A stretch of DNA of 64,000 bases from Welwitschia mirabilis (GCA_051453625.1 JBOZIK010000001.1:205455347-205519346); one strand, 5' to 3'; counted from the first letter of the stretch, positions 1 to 11,185 are shown. A program made the numbers and translations. The notes: generated by a model not told the origin, from the letters alone.

Positions 1-1116
1 GGTATATTCTTCTTTGGGATAAATTTAAATGGTAAAGCACTCACATGATCAGAGGTAAACATCATATATCTAAATTTGCAGAATGGTTTAGAATGACCAA
101 GTATACCACAAAAATTGCATAAGATATTGGATACAAACTTACTTGTTTGATTTACCTATTTTTAAGAAATCTATGCTTCAAAACCAATACCTGATTTGTC
201 TCCATTTTGCTTTTGTATTCAAAAAATCTTTTTTAGTTTAGATGAACTACCAGAAAACTTGTTTACAAAGAATGAAAGATTATTTACCTGAGTATTTAAT
301 CTGAAGTTATTAGCTTTGATAACTTTGCACTTTTCTTCTACTTCCTTCTTTTCTTTTGTGATGGTATTTACTAATTTATTCAATTCATTGATTCTTTTGA
401 TAAGCTTCTCATATTCTTTATACAATTCTTAACATGTTACTTCTAACTCATCTTACTCCTCATCAATCATATCTAAGTCATTTGAGGTAGAAGTACTAGG
501 AACATTCTTGAGAGATGATACTAGAGACATGAAGGATAATTTCCTTTCTCTATCTGATCCATGATCTAAGTAGTTTTCTTCATCTTCATCATCTACATTA
601 TCCCAAGGTACCATCAAAGAGGAGTTTTTAAACTTTTTGCTTTCTCTTCTAGTGTTGGAACATTCATTGGTCACATATCCAAATACTTTGCACAGATAGC
701 ACTGAATTTTCTTTTCCTTATCCTATTCTCTTCTTTGTTTCGGATTGCTTTTTCTTGGATTCCTGATTGGTTCTCCTTCCTTTTTCCTATAGTGAAATCT
801 TTTAAAGTGTCTGGCTAGAAGATCCACCTTGTCATCATAAAGTTCTTCATTCGATCTGTTAGATCTATAATCCTCCTGCACGCATTTCAAAGCAATACCT
901 TTTCTCCTATCTTTACTAAATTTAAGTTTATAGTTTTAAAGGTTACCTTGAAGTTCTTCCAATGCCATTGTATTGATATTTTTGCTTTCTTCAATGGCTG
1001 TTACTTTCAATTCAAATCTGTTGGGCAGGGACCTCAGCACTTCCCTTATCATTTTGCTTTCTTCCATATGTTATTTGAGGCTTTCCATTAAGTTTACTAT
1101 ATCTATAAGTTTAGAA
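1..1116 (-). pseudogene. gag: Ty1/copia Gag (UBN2-type) fragment, decayed
   Basis: Capsid-type Gag of a plant copia retrotransposon, read from 1115 down to 1 in one minus-strand frame broken by a few stops. In order it shows a UBN2-like segment (MIREVLRSLPNRFELKV, then the conserved EELQGNL and KGIALK), a region ending LLARHFKRF, a first zinc knuckle at 701-660, an acidic stretch starting LMVPWDNVDDEDEE, a coiled coil (about 425-219) and a second zinc knuckle at 119-78. The second knuckle is an intact CX2CX4HX4C (CNFCGILGHSKPFC). The first has its histidine replaced by tyrosine (CYLCKVFGYVTNEC), a C-to-T change. The N-terminus falls in the assembly gap and protease/pol would lie beyond the left edge. 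Its LTR is probably 2819-4117. Identification is by family motifs, with high confidence in the class; the copy is non-functional. Confidence 0.88.
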
Positions 1117-1850
1117 NNNNNNNNNNNNNNNNNNNNNNNNNNNNNNNNNNNNNNNNNNNNNNNNNNNNNNNNNNNNNNNNNNNNNNNNNNNNNNNNNNNN
1201 NNNNNNNNNNNNNNNNNNNNNNNNNNNNNNNNNNNNNNNNNNNNNNNNNNNNNNNNNNNNNNNNNNNNNNNNNNNNNNNNNNNNNNNNNNNNNNNNNNNN
1301 NNNNNNNNNNNNNNNNNNNNNNNNNNNNNNNNNNNNNNNNNNNNNNNNNNNNNNNNNNNNNNNNNNNNNNNNNNNNNNNNNNNNNNNNNNNNNNNNNNNN
1401 NNNNNNNNNNNNNNNNNNNNNNNNNNNNNNNNNNNNNNNNNNNNNNNNNNNNNNNNNNNNNNNNNNNNNNNNNNNNNNNNNNNNNNNNNNNNNNNNNNNN
1501 NNNNNNNNNNNNNNNNNNNNNNNNNNNNNNNNNNNNNNNNNNNNNNNNNNNNNNNNNNNNNNNNNNNNNNNNNNNNNNNNNNNNNNNNNNNNNNNNNNNN
1601 NNNNNNNNNNNNNNNNNNNNNNNNNNNNNNNNNNNNNNNNNNNNNNNNNNNNNNNNNNNNNNNNNNNNNNNNNNNNNNNNNNNNNNNNNNNNNNNNNNNN
1701 NNNNNNNNNNNNNNNNNNNNNNNNNNNNNNNNNNNNNNNNNNNNNNNNNNNNNNNNNNNNNNNNNNNNNNNNNNNNNNNNNNNNNNNNNNNNNNNNNNNN
1801 NNNNNNNNNNNNNNNNNNNNNNNNNNNNNNNNNNNNNNNNNNNNNNNNNN
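1117..1850. other. Assembly gap (734 N)
   Basis: Run of N. It interrupts the copia element between its Gag N-terminus and leader. Reading frames crossing it are artefacts. Confidence 0.99.
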
Positions 1851-2818
1851 AATATTTTCTTTTCTAAATTTTAAGGGATCAAACTTGCAAAATTAAAGTA
1901 TAATCAAATTGTAATACAATCATTTTTATAATTAAATTTTAACAATATTATCCATATACTAAATTATGTAACAATGCATTATAGGAGATAAAAAGAATAA
2001 ATAAATGTCTTACCATTTTAATTTACTAAATTAAATAAAATAAATAAAAGCTTAATGTTTATAATAATATTTCCTAAAGTTTCACATGAAGCATCCTAAC
2101 ATTTAATAAAATTTTGGTCCATTGAATCCTATCTACTATACTTATTACAGGAACCTCTAAGTTTTTCCTTTAATTATATGATATGAGTCTTTTATGTGTG
2201 TCATCAACTCTTAATTTAAAATTTGTATATTCATGTAATATAAAAAAACAACTAACAAATTTTTAACAATGATAATATCTAGCTTGGAAAAAGTAATCTA
2301 TCTTAACCTAAACTACTTGATTCTTTCAAATTCTATCAGAATATTAATGATAATGCATTGTTATTAAATTCATAAAGTTTAATAACCTAAATAAGCAAAG
2401 TTTGTAACATAAAATTATTACAAAAGAAAATACTTAAAAGTGAAATGGGTCTTTAATGACATGAAAAGGGGCTCTTACAAAATATTCATGTTGTAGGTTT
2501 CATAATACATGATTAAGACTTTGATAACATCATCTATAATCCATCAAATTAGGAATTACAACCACTTTTACTATCTAAAATGTATATGATTCAGAGTACC
2601 TTTGAGAACTCTAATGTAATAAGTTACTTTAAAGATCAAATAACAAGTATTCATATAAACATCATTTAGATACCCTACAACTAATCAAAGCTTTTGTTTT
2701 AAAGGATGATGGAAGATCATTATTCATACTCTTTAAATAGACATAAATGAAATTTATGTTATTAAAAAATGGAAATACATTTAGAGTGCTTACTCAACTC
2801 ATAGTTAAATATAGAATC
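1851..2818. other. AT-rich DNA without recognisable gene
   Basis: About 970 bases of AT-rich sequence between the gap and the copia LTR. If the LTR at 2819-4117 is the 5' LTR of the minus-strand copia, this is its leader. It is longer than usual for copia leaders, so it may hold an unrecognised insertion. No primer site clearly matching tRNA-Met is seen; a short TATCAGA stretch lies at the LTR edge. Confidence 0.6.
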
Positions 2819-4117
2819 TGATAGGATCGAGAATCCTAGAGAGGGGGGTGAATAGGTCCTTTTCAAAAAATTTAAGCTCAAAACAACTTAACAAAACCTA
2901 ATCATAGATTGCATATAAATGAATAATGAAATGAATACCATGCATACAAGAAATTAAAAAAATAGAATGTAAAACATAAAACAGAAACTACTAGTTTAGA
3001 TGCACGTAGGATTTATAGTGGTTTAGGAACTTTCCTACTCCACTCTAGATGATCAGCTTCTCTCAAGCTTGATCTTGGATCTTTGTTACTTCACAGGTTT
3101 TGCTAGGATCACTTGTTAACCCTTATAAGTGGACTTTTAAAGGCTAAGTTTCAACCTTAATAATAGACTTTTATAGGCTAAGTCTCAACCTTTGATAATG
3201 GATTTTTGTAGGCTAAGTCTCAATCTTTGAATACAGATAGATGTGATGTACTGAAGCCTTTGTAGCTCTGATATTACTTGTTTATTATCAGTACATAGAA
3301 TGGAGCTCTTCTCCAAATGAATATAGTGATGAAGTCCTTAGATCTAATTCTCAGTGATGTCCTAATACAATAATAAATCTCCTTAACTAGATATGAATCA
3401 GTACAAAAGATGTTCCAATGAAATATACTGCTTGATCTTTTAGATCCACAATGAATATATCAGTTTTGAAAATGTGCCAAAAGATTTCTAGGTCATTTCT
3501 TACCTAGGTATTTATAATGAAGGGTTACTAGGATTTGATACAATTGAATTATGCCTCCAATGCTATAAACAACTAGAAAACGACTAGGTAATGGCTAGGT
3601 AATGGATACATAATGTCTATAAGATTTAATTTTCTATACTATTCAATCGACCCCACAAATATCTAGTCGACCCCATAGGAACTCAGTCGATGCCATCCTA
3701 GGTTTGGTTGACCTCTTGTCTCTCAGTTTGGAACTATGGACTTGACAGATTCTCAGGTTTGGTTGCCCCAATCCTAGGTTTAGTCGACCCCTTTTCTTTC
3801 GGTCTAGGACTTCACTGTCAGCTCCTCAAATCTAGTCGACTCCATGAATATTCAATCGATCCCATTTCTGTCGGTCTGGAACTATTGATTCTTAAGATCA
3901 TAGTTCTAGTTGACCTGTTAATAATCCAATCAATCCCTCTAGATTTAGTTAATTTTTGTTGTGTCTGCTTCAGGTGCGGTTAACCCCTCTAGGATCCAGT
4001 CGATCCCCACTAGAGATAAACAACTTAGTAGTTCCTTTTGTGCATTTAGTCCACATCTTTTACCTACATAACTCATACTCATATACATACAATATCTAAC
4101 AAATTTGCCCCACAACA
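2819..4117 (-). repeat. Ty1/copia LTR (5' LTR of the minus-strand element)
   Basis: On the minus strand this segment starts TGTTGTGGGGCAAATTTG and ends with GATCCTATCA, a TG...CA pair. It carries the CTATTCACCCCCCTCT-type tail that is common near the 3' end of plant copia LTRs (plus-strand form at about 2840-2856). A TG start at 4101 (TGTTAGATATTG) is an alternative, so the outer boundary is uncertain by 16 bases. It lies upstream of the minus-strand Gag, as a 5' LTR should. It appears to interrupt LTR A of the gypsy array, whose homology begins near 4157. The other LTR and the target duplication would be left of the window. Confidence 0.68.
3640..4015. repeat. Degenerate TCGACCCC minisatellite inside the copia LTR
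   Basis: About a dozen imperfect repeats built round (A/T)GTCGACCCC or CAATCGACCCC, irregularly spaced by roughly 20-35 bases (for example near 3646, 3667, 3688, 3785, 3833). Many have decayed to GTTGACC or CAATC. It sits in the part of the LTR that would be U3 on the minus strand. The function is unknown. Confidence 0.7.
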
Positions 4118-5042
4118 GAGGAATTAGTTTGATATCAATTGGAAAATATAATCTAACATAACTATGGAGCTAGAAGCTGATGAGTCACTTCTTATTATGA
4201 GGTATCATCCCTAGTGTCATTTCCAAAATAATCGAGATGATACTAAAATGACTAGATGACTTTAATTCCTTTCATTCATTTTCTTCTTTGGCTTGATCAT
4301 ATTTTTCAATGCATTTTGAGTGACGGTTATTGCTTCTTTGTTGTATAAATATACCTCTCCTTTGATCCTCCTATCATCTTCAATGCACTGGAAATTCTTA
4401 GAATAAGAGATCAAAGGGCAAGAGATGCATCTTAAGTAGTTGCAGAGAAAGACATTTCCTTGGTGTTGGGATATGCATCCTACATTGAGATGTGGCTGTT
4501 TTATAACTTGGATGCTAGTTTTATTTATAATACAAACTTTATTTCTTGTTTAATTAATACTTTTAATATTTCTTATAGTTTATGTTATTCTTGATTTAGT
4601 AATAGTCTCATTAATTATATAGGTATTAAGGGAAACCTTTGTTAAGATTGATGATATTAGTTTAAAAGCATTTTACATTACACTTTGTTCAAGTTACTTG
4701 ATATCTTACATTAGTTTTGATTAGTGACAATCTTCCTAATTGATTTAGGTTATATAGGGCCAATCTTCTTGATATGTTGATCTATAATCAGATAAGTGTT
4801 CATTTAGGTTAGATCGCATTTGCATTGTGTTTCATGTTTAATTTCTTGTATTATTCTTAAGTTTAGCATATAATATTTTCTTTGAAAACTAATTATCCTT
4901 CTTCTCTCACATGCCTTTAAGGGGTTTACAACTTTTGGATCACTTTCATTTATACTAGTGTGTTGTACTTATAACGTAAATATTTTTGTAATTAACAATA
5001 TTCGATAAAGGATAGAAATTTGCAAAATTACACACTGTAACA
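4118..5042 (+). repeat. LTR A (truncated) of the non-autonomous gypsy family
   Basis: Right-hand part of an LTR homologous to LTR B (11370-12637) and LTR C (17986-19282). The homology starts near 4157 (ATAACTATGGAGCTAGAAGC); the left part is cut off by the copia LTR. It contains the TATA box shared by all copies (TATAAATATACCTCTCC, from 4344) and ends ...CTGTAACA at 5042, just before the primer-binding site. One hairpin module is at 4203-4242. Confidence 0.8.
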
Positions 5043-5044
5043 TC

Positions 5045-5063
5045 TTGGCACTATTACCAAGAA
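5045..5063 (+). other. Primer-binding site, tRNA-Asp type (element A)
   Basis: TTGGCACTATTACCAAGAA lies two bases after the LTR end. It matches the plant tRNA-Asp primer site TGGCGCCGTTGCCGGGGA used by Athila/Tat gypsy elements, mostly with transitions (C to T, G to A). Confidence 0.75.
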
Positions 5064-5626
5064 AGGCTACTAAGGAGTACGAGGATTGTCGTCATCGAGA
5101 TGAGTAGATCAGATTTCAATTGAATATTTATCTATAGTAACATTGCATTATTAGTTAGAATTATAGGTTTTTCTTTAGTTTTTGTTTTTTTGATTTTGTA
5201 ATAATGCTTTGTCATCCCCTCTGTCATTCTCACGACATTGAGGATGATAATTCGGATTTTTAGATTTATTTTTTTCATGATTTTTTTTTTTAGGTTTTAT
5301 GTTTCTAGTTTTCATAGAATAATAATGTGTCATCTTCATCATCATCTTCACGATACATAGGAATAGTGACTACTTTTATTTTCGATAATTCTTTCTTTAT
5401 ATTCTTTTTGTTCTATAATTCTTTTTTTTCCTATGGTTATTACATTAATTATCCTCATAATATTTAAAACAATAGTCATTATACATCTTTTGAGTGTTAA
5501 GAATCTAAATAATGAAAAATCAAAGAAGGAAAAACTTGATATTCACTGTTTACTTATCTTTCTTACTATTTTGAATTAGATTATCTTATTTTATTCTTTT
5601 TAATTGATCTAATAAATAGTGATAAA
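5064..5626 (+). other. Untranslated leader of element A
   Basis: Leader between primer site and ORF, homologous to 12659-13227 in element B and, more distantly, to the leader of the autonomous element at 29836. It starts with a conserved GGAGTACGAGGATT-like segment and holds two hairpin modules (5210-5249; a weak one at 5328-5369). No ORF. Confidence 0.6.
5210..5249. repeat. TGTCATCC hairpin module (leader A)
   Basis: Outer arms TGTCATCC and GGATGATA (one G-U pair in RNA) enclose inner arms TGTC and GACA. It corresponds to 12811-12850 in element B. Confidence 0.6.
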
Positions 5627-7494
5627 AGGACCCTTGGGAAAATTCTTTCTAAAAGGAGAAGAAACTTGAAAAATTCTAAGGATGTTGAGAAATTTTTGCA
5701 AAGAAAGGGAGAATAATACAAAATGATGTTGAGAGGAATTAAGCTCCTTCCTCTATTCAACCATATTATTCCTTGTCCTCTTCTTTTTAAACCTCATATA
5801 GAAATAACAATGAATATTTTCCAAAATTTATGGATTCTATCTCATTTAGAGAAACTTCCTATAATTATTTTTGTAATCGCAATCATCTCCCATGCATTAC
5901 TATGAAGAAGAACCATCTTCCATCAACTAATATGATGAACAAGATGATTCAATAAAAGAAATGATTGATAGAATGAAAAAAAAGCCAAGAAAATACCAAT
6001 AAGAACCTAGAAACTTTAATTGAGATCTTTCAACAAACACTATCATAAAATCAAGGTTCTTTTACAATACAACATCCTCAAATCTATACTACGTTATGCT
6101 ACCTCAAAGAAAATGAGGAGCACTTAGAAATAAATGACAATAATTCTTACTTCTAAATAGAGAATGGAAATTTAAATCAAAATTTAACATCCTACTCATT
6201 AGGAGATGAGCAGAGGGAATAAAACAATAACTGAACTTAACATCATACTCATTAGGAGATGAGCAGAGGGAAGAAACAATAACTGAACTCATATTTTTAA
6301 TAATAAGGATGAGGATGATTATTTATTAGATGATGATATTAAGGTATTAGATTATATCCCTATCATTCGTTTACTACCAGACAATCTAGATGAAAATCCA
6401 TTTGTGAAAAACCTGAAAACTTTTTAATCTATAATGAAGATGATGCTCACATTTCTCTTGGTGATCCTTCTGATGAATCCAACAACTTAGAGAATGAGAG
6501 GCCTACTTCACAAGAGAAGGAAGATATAGTCACAAACAATGATAATGAAAGTAAAGAAGCAACTCAACAAAATAATGATAAAAATAATAATGAAGAAACT
6601 GACAACAATGAAGGACACATAGAGATTCATTCAAACTTCATAGAGGATATACTTGTTTAGTCTAACCATGCTTTTCTATTCTTTCCACCTATATCTTCAT
6701 GTATAAATTCAAATCACATTCTTCCTTTTACTTCTACTTCTACTTTCACATTACCTTATGATCTTGATAAGGATAACATTTCTCCATCTCTTCCATTTGA
6801 ATCTTCATGTAATTCTCAAACCAACTTTTATTCCCTTGACTTTCATGAAACTCATAATTTCTAAAAGTCTATTCCTATTATCTCTCAATCTCTTCCTTTT
6901 AAAAATTGATGTGATACTCAAAGTAACATCCTTTTGTTTTCTATTAAGTCTAATTTACCTTATGCTTTTAATTGTTATTCTCTTCAATATTTTGACTTGA
7001 AATGTCTTGGAATTTTAAATTGGAATAAACTTTATCTTCTTGATTTAAATTTATGCTTATAATTAAATGTTAAAGAGCTTTTTAAGTATGTTAAACCTAT
7101 TTTAATCACTTACCCTAAGAAGTTTATTACAAAGCCTTGAATCCTAAATAATACCCTTAATGTCTTCCATGTTTAGTATCAAGCTTCAAATGAAATATAT
7201 GTTTTAACTCCTTTATATTATGAGTTTGATAAGAGATTGTTTGTCCATGAGTTATATAAGTTTTTTATCTCTTTTATTACTACTAGATCTTATGAAGATA
7301 AAATGTCATGTGATTATGCTAATTGAAAAAAGCCTTATTTTCTTATTGAAAATTCATATCTTGAGTTGAATAATAGAAAGCTTCTTAATTTTACTAGACA
7401 TTCTAAAGAACCCTCAAAATCTTCTTAGATACTTTCTTTGAGTACCTCTTTGCATGCATTATATGATGATATTCATGATATGTCATTTCAATAA
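5627..7494 (+). pseudogene. Unassigned ORF of the non-autonomous gypsy family, copy A (decayed)
   Basis: Homologue of the better preserved ORF at 13228-15060, about 600 codons. The start codon is AGG where copy B has ATG. There are in-frame stops, mostly glutamine or tryptophan codons changed by transition, a deletion near the N-terminus and at least one small frameshift near 5985. Shared segments include DSIKEMIDRM, an acidic Asp/Glu/Asn-rich middle, a Ser/Thr/Pro/Phe-rich stretch (about 6665-6800), and a conserved C-terminal block with CLGILNW, VKELFKYVKPILIT, YYEFDKRLFVHELY and ENSYLELN. It occupies the place of gag-pol between leader and integrase tail. I recognise no retroviral domain, zinc knuckle or catalytic motif. 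Copy A runs a little further at the C-terminus than B (LSLSTSLHALYDDIHDM). The function is unknown and the copy is non-coding today. Confidence 0.75.
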
Positions 7495-8377
7495 GAGAGA
7501 ACTCTTCAATGAGATTTATCACTTCTTTATCTCTTCTTTAAAATCTGAAATTTATGCTATTAAATTTTTATTCTTTTATTATTTTAAAGTCTAAATCATT
7601 TTACTAAAAAATGATTGTATGCCTTTTATGTTTTATCAATTGGTGAATATTTGGTTTGATCCTTATTGTTATGAAAGAATGTAATATCCTGAGATCATAG
7701 CCTTAGGAATAAATCATTCTTTTTCTTTCTTTTTCATAAAATCATTGAATAGATTTTAGAATTTATTGAAAAGTCATTTTTAGTTTGTTGTCGTGTTTCC
7801 TTTTTGCTATTATGTTTTTTAATAATTTTTNNNNNNNNNNTAGTTTGGTTTTTATTTTAAGTAATAAATTAATCTTTAGACAGTTAGGTCCTTATCTTTT
7901 AGAAAAAGTACATCTTAAATGGTTTAGCTGAAATCTCCAAACTCAAACACTCTAAAAACTCAGAAGTTAATAGAGGTTAAAAATCATTGAAATATCTACC
8001 AATTAAATCTTAAATGTGATCAAAGAGCTGTCTTGTATTTTTCTCCTACCATTTTCTAAATTTTTCTTTAAAAAAATTTTTTGGTAAACATCATACTATC
8101 ACTTGATCATGTTTAAGTTGACTAATGTTTTACTTTATGAAGTTATCATGACTACTAAATATTTTACTTGGGCATGCTAAAGTGATATGATTAGACTTAC
8201 CTAATCTTAAGACATTCATATGTCTATGAACTTCATTTTATAGGAAGATGCCTTTGTTCTTTTGTTCTCTCTCAATGGTATAAGCCTTTAGTTGTTTGGG
8301 TGTTCTTCCTTGTTTCTCATCTCATTACTTCACCCTCATCCTTAAGAGTACTTAGTCATATGAAATTTATTCTTTCA
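7495..8377 (+). other. Post-ORF region of element A with integrase-tail remnant
   Basis: No long ORF. Positions 7850-8010 match the segment of the autonomous element (about 35290-35480) that encodes the end of integrase. The KVNGQRLK-like motif of the helper (35384-35407) survives here as a degraded SEVNRG-like reading near 7963. A 10-N gap lies at 7831-7840. The region leads into a large gap that replaces the purine microsatellite seen in element B. Confidence 0.6.
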
Positions 8378-9363
8378 NNNNNNNNNNNNNNNNNNNNNNN
8401 NNNNNNNNNNNNNNNNNNNNNNNNNNNNNNNNNNNNNNNNNNNNNNNNNNNNNNNNNNNNNNNNNNNNNNNNNNNNNNNNNNNNNNNNNNNNNNNNNNNN
8501 NNNNNNNNNNNNNNNNNNNNNNNNNNNNNNNNNNNNNNNNNNNNNNNNNNNNNNNNNNNNNNNNNNNNNNNNNNNNNNNNNNNNNNNNNNNNNNNNNNNN
8601 NNNNNNNNNNNNNNNNNNNNNNNNNNNNNNNNNNNNNNNNNNNNNNNNNNNNNNNNNNNNNNNNNNNNNNNNNNNNNNNNNNNNNNNNNNNNNNNNNNNN
8701 NNNNNNNNNNNNNNNNNNNNNNNNNNNNNNNNNNNNNNNNNNNNNNNNNNNNNNNNNNNNNNNNNNNNNNNNNNNNNNNNNNNNNNNNNNNNNNNNNNNN
8801 NNNNNNNNNNNNNNNNNNNNNNNNNNNNNNNNNNNNNNNNNNNNNNNNNNNNNNNNNNNNNNNNNNNNNNNNNNNNNNNNNNNNNNNNNNNNNNNNNNNN
8901 NNNNNNNNNNNNNNNNNNNNNNNNNNNNNNNNNNNNNNNNNNNNNNNNNNNNNNNNNNNNNNNNNNNNNNNNNNNNNNNNNNNNNNNNNNNNNNNNNNNN
9001 NNNNNNNNNNNNNNNNNNNNNNNNNNNNNNNNNNNNNNNNNNNNNNNNNNNNNNNNNNNNNNNNNNNNNNNNNNNNNNNNNNNNNNNNNNNNNNNNNNNN
9101 NNNNNNNNNNNNNNNNNNNNNNNNNNNNNNNNNNNNNNNNNNNNNNNNNNNNNNNNNNNNNNNNNNNNNNNNNNNNNNNNNNNNNNNNNNNNNNNNNNNN
9201 NNNNNNNNNNNNNNNNNNNNNNNNNNNNNNNNNNNNNNNNNNNNNNNNNNNNNNNNNNNNNNNNNNNNNNNNNNNNNNNNNNNNNNNNNNNNNNNNNNNN
9301 NNNNNNNNNNNNNNNNNNNNNNNNNNNNNNNNNNNNNNNNNNNNNNNNNNNNNNNNNNNNNNN
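8378..9363. other. Assembly gap (986 N) at the purine microsatellite of element A
   Basis: Run of N. Element B shows only about 40 bases of AAAAGAGG-type purine tract at the same point (about 15945-15981), and the autonomous element has a gap ending in (GA)n. This implies an expanded or unassemblable microsatellite here. Frames through the gap are artefacts. Confidence 0.95.
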
Positions 9364-9640
9364 AAGGTAAAGAAATAAATAATAATCATGCTCTTTTGTA
9401 TCTAAGCTAAAACCATGGTCATCATGATGTCCTACTACAAGCACACCAGGGAAAATTTTTCCAAGAGATGCCTTTGGCAGTGTGATATGGTAGTTGTGGG
9501 AACTCCCCTCATCATGGAAAAATAAATTTTACTCAGAGGATACAGGATCAATGATGTCCCTAGTATCATTAGAGGCATTGCTTGTTTTCTAGACTCATTT
9601 TACATATAGTACTTTAACATGATCATTCTACGTTTTTGGA
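9364..9640 (-). pseudogene. Conserved antisense reading frame, copy A
   Basis: Minus-strand frame shared with 15960-16310 and 36335-36665. Reading down from about 9640 it gives NDHVKVLYVK, KTSNASNDTRDIIDP, LFFHDEGS, PQLPYHTAKG, then after a frame change PGVLVVGHHDDHGFSLD, and runs into the gap. Stops interrupt it at points shared by all three copies, and this copy has lost a segment near 9510. Its position between integrase and 3' LTR, antisense to pol, resembles the additional ORFs reported for Tat-lineage gypsy elements, but I cannot assign it to a known protein family. Confidence 0.4.
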
Positions 9641-10047
9641 TTTTAGTGTTGTTTTAGGATATGATCATCTGAGTTCATTTCTAACAAGCTTTTGATCGTA
9701 TCATTCACTAATTAACAACATTAGATATACTTAACATCGTCATAATTATTATCCCTTCAAGTGGTACATTATGAAGTTTTTTACATTATGTAATACATCA
9801 TTAATGAGGTGATTTAATAATTTGTACCAAGGGAATTTGGTAAGTTGGAATTTTGGATAGGTAAACAATCTTCTTCATGTTTAGATATCCATTTTCATGT
9901 TTTCTTAGTTGTTCTGTTTGGAATTTTCAAAGTCATTTATGTATCTTTTCCCACATAATAATTAGGACTTGATCATTTGGTAATTTTTGGGTTGTCCTTT
10001 TTATTTTCACTTATAGTTTTTATCCATAAGGGTTATTTTTCTTTTAG

Positions 10048-10162
10048 CACTTTAATTAATGCATTTGTTTCACTTTAATTAATGCATTCCTTTCACTTTA
10101 ATTGATATGTTCCTTTCACTTTAATTGATGCATTTCTTTTCCTTTGATTAATGCATTCCTTT
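10048..10162. repeat. 23-base tandem repeat, about 5 units
   Basis: Unit CACTTTAATTAATGCATTCC plus TTT, imperfect. Element B has about three units at 16713-16783, so copy number differs between the two homologous regions. Confidence 0.8.
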
Positions 10163-10493
10163 AATTTTATGCTAATGGTTTTTCCATTTCTTGACTTTTA
10201 ATTTTACATACATCTAGTTACAAAGTTCTGCATGCTTATTGAGTTTAGGAAAATTTGAGGATTTTCTTTATCATTGATTCTCTCTTTATTGCTTTATCAT
10301 GACCTAATTCTTTTCTATTACCTTGATCTTTTCCTATTATCACCTCCTTTACCATGGTCCTTTGGATGATGATTCTTATCTTTTATCTATCTTTTAAAAT
10401 TTATGATGACCTTTTAAGACTTCATTAATGCTATTCTTGATTTTCCAATTCTACTTGGTTTTTACTATTTTTCTACATCCTTCTTTTTTTAAG

Positions 10494-10535
10494 TGTCATT
10501 CCATGTATGTCATCTAGATGACTAGGTGGATGACA
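10494..10535. repeat. TGTCATCC hairpin module with perfect inner palindrome (3' region A)
   Basis: Outer arms TGTCATTCCA and TGGATGACA pair with one bulge. The centre contains the perfect 14-base palindrome GTCATCTAGATGAC. The homologue in element B is at 17115-17156. Confidence 0.7.
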
Positions 10536-11145
10536 TAGCTGCTCTTAAATTATTCCAATATAGAATGTATTAATTCTTCTTAGGGGGTAAGGGAGCAAGA
10601 TTGATTTTTGTGAAATATTAAAGATATTTAAGGAAAAATTTTTTATTTATGAGGGTCATTTTGAGTGTTCATGATACATATATATGATGCAACGCTCCAT
10701 TTATAATTTCATATTATTTTTGTGATATAGATTATAGATATTATTTAGCAAGTTATAATAGCACAATTATAGAACTTTCTTATAGGTGTAATCTAAAATA
10801 CTCAAGAAACCATGAATAAGAAAGGTAATATTATTATTGTTTGAATTTTTTCCTTATAGATTGTATTTGAAGCTTATTAATTGATTTGTATACATCATTT
10901 TGAGTTATCATTGTTTAGTTTATACACATCAAATTAAGTATTACTATTCCTAATTATGCATATACATCATCATTTCCTAAAGCTATTATTATTATATCTT
11001 ATGATGATCATTGTGTATGAGATTCAATTGTTTTATTAGAATGTGTTAAAAATTTTAAGTAGGGGGCTAGTGAATATGTCAGTACTTGTATTTTATTGAT
11101 GATCATGTTCATAAGTATCTAACTTTCATTTTGATTTTACAAGCC

Positions 11146-11185
11146 TGTCATCCCCACTATCATCCAAACAATAGATAGGATGACA
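11146..11185. repeat. TGTCATCC hairpin module (3' region A)
   Basis: Perfect 8-base outer arms TGTCATCC and GGATGACA, with TATC and GATA as inner arms. The homologue in element B is at 17762-17801 (last arm decayed to GGATGAAA). Confidence 0.75.

Noticed and set aside
973-1896. Long frames through N runs (also 8300-9444, 12182-12506, 22301-22687, 35550-36445)
   Set aside because: They consist mainly of unknown residues across assembly gaps. Only their short real ends were used, for example the antisense motif near 9364 and 36335.
3708-3983. 91-codon plus-strand frame
   Set aside because: It lies inside the copia LTR minisatellite and has no family features.
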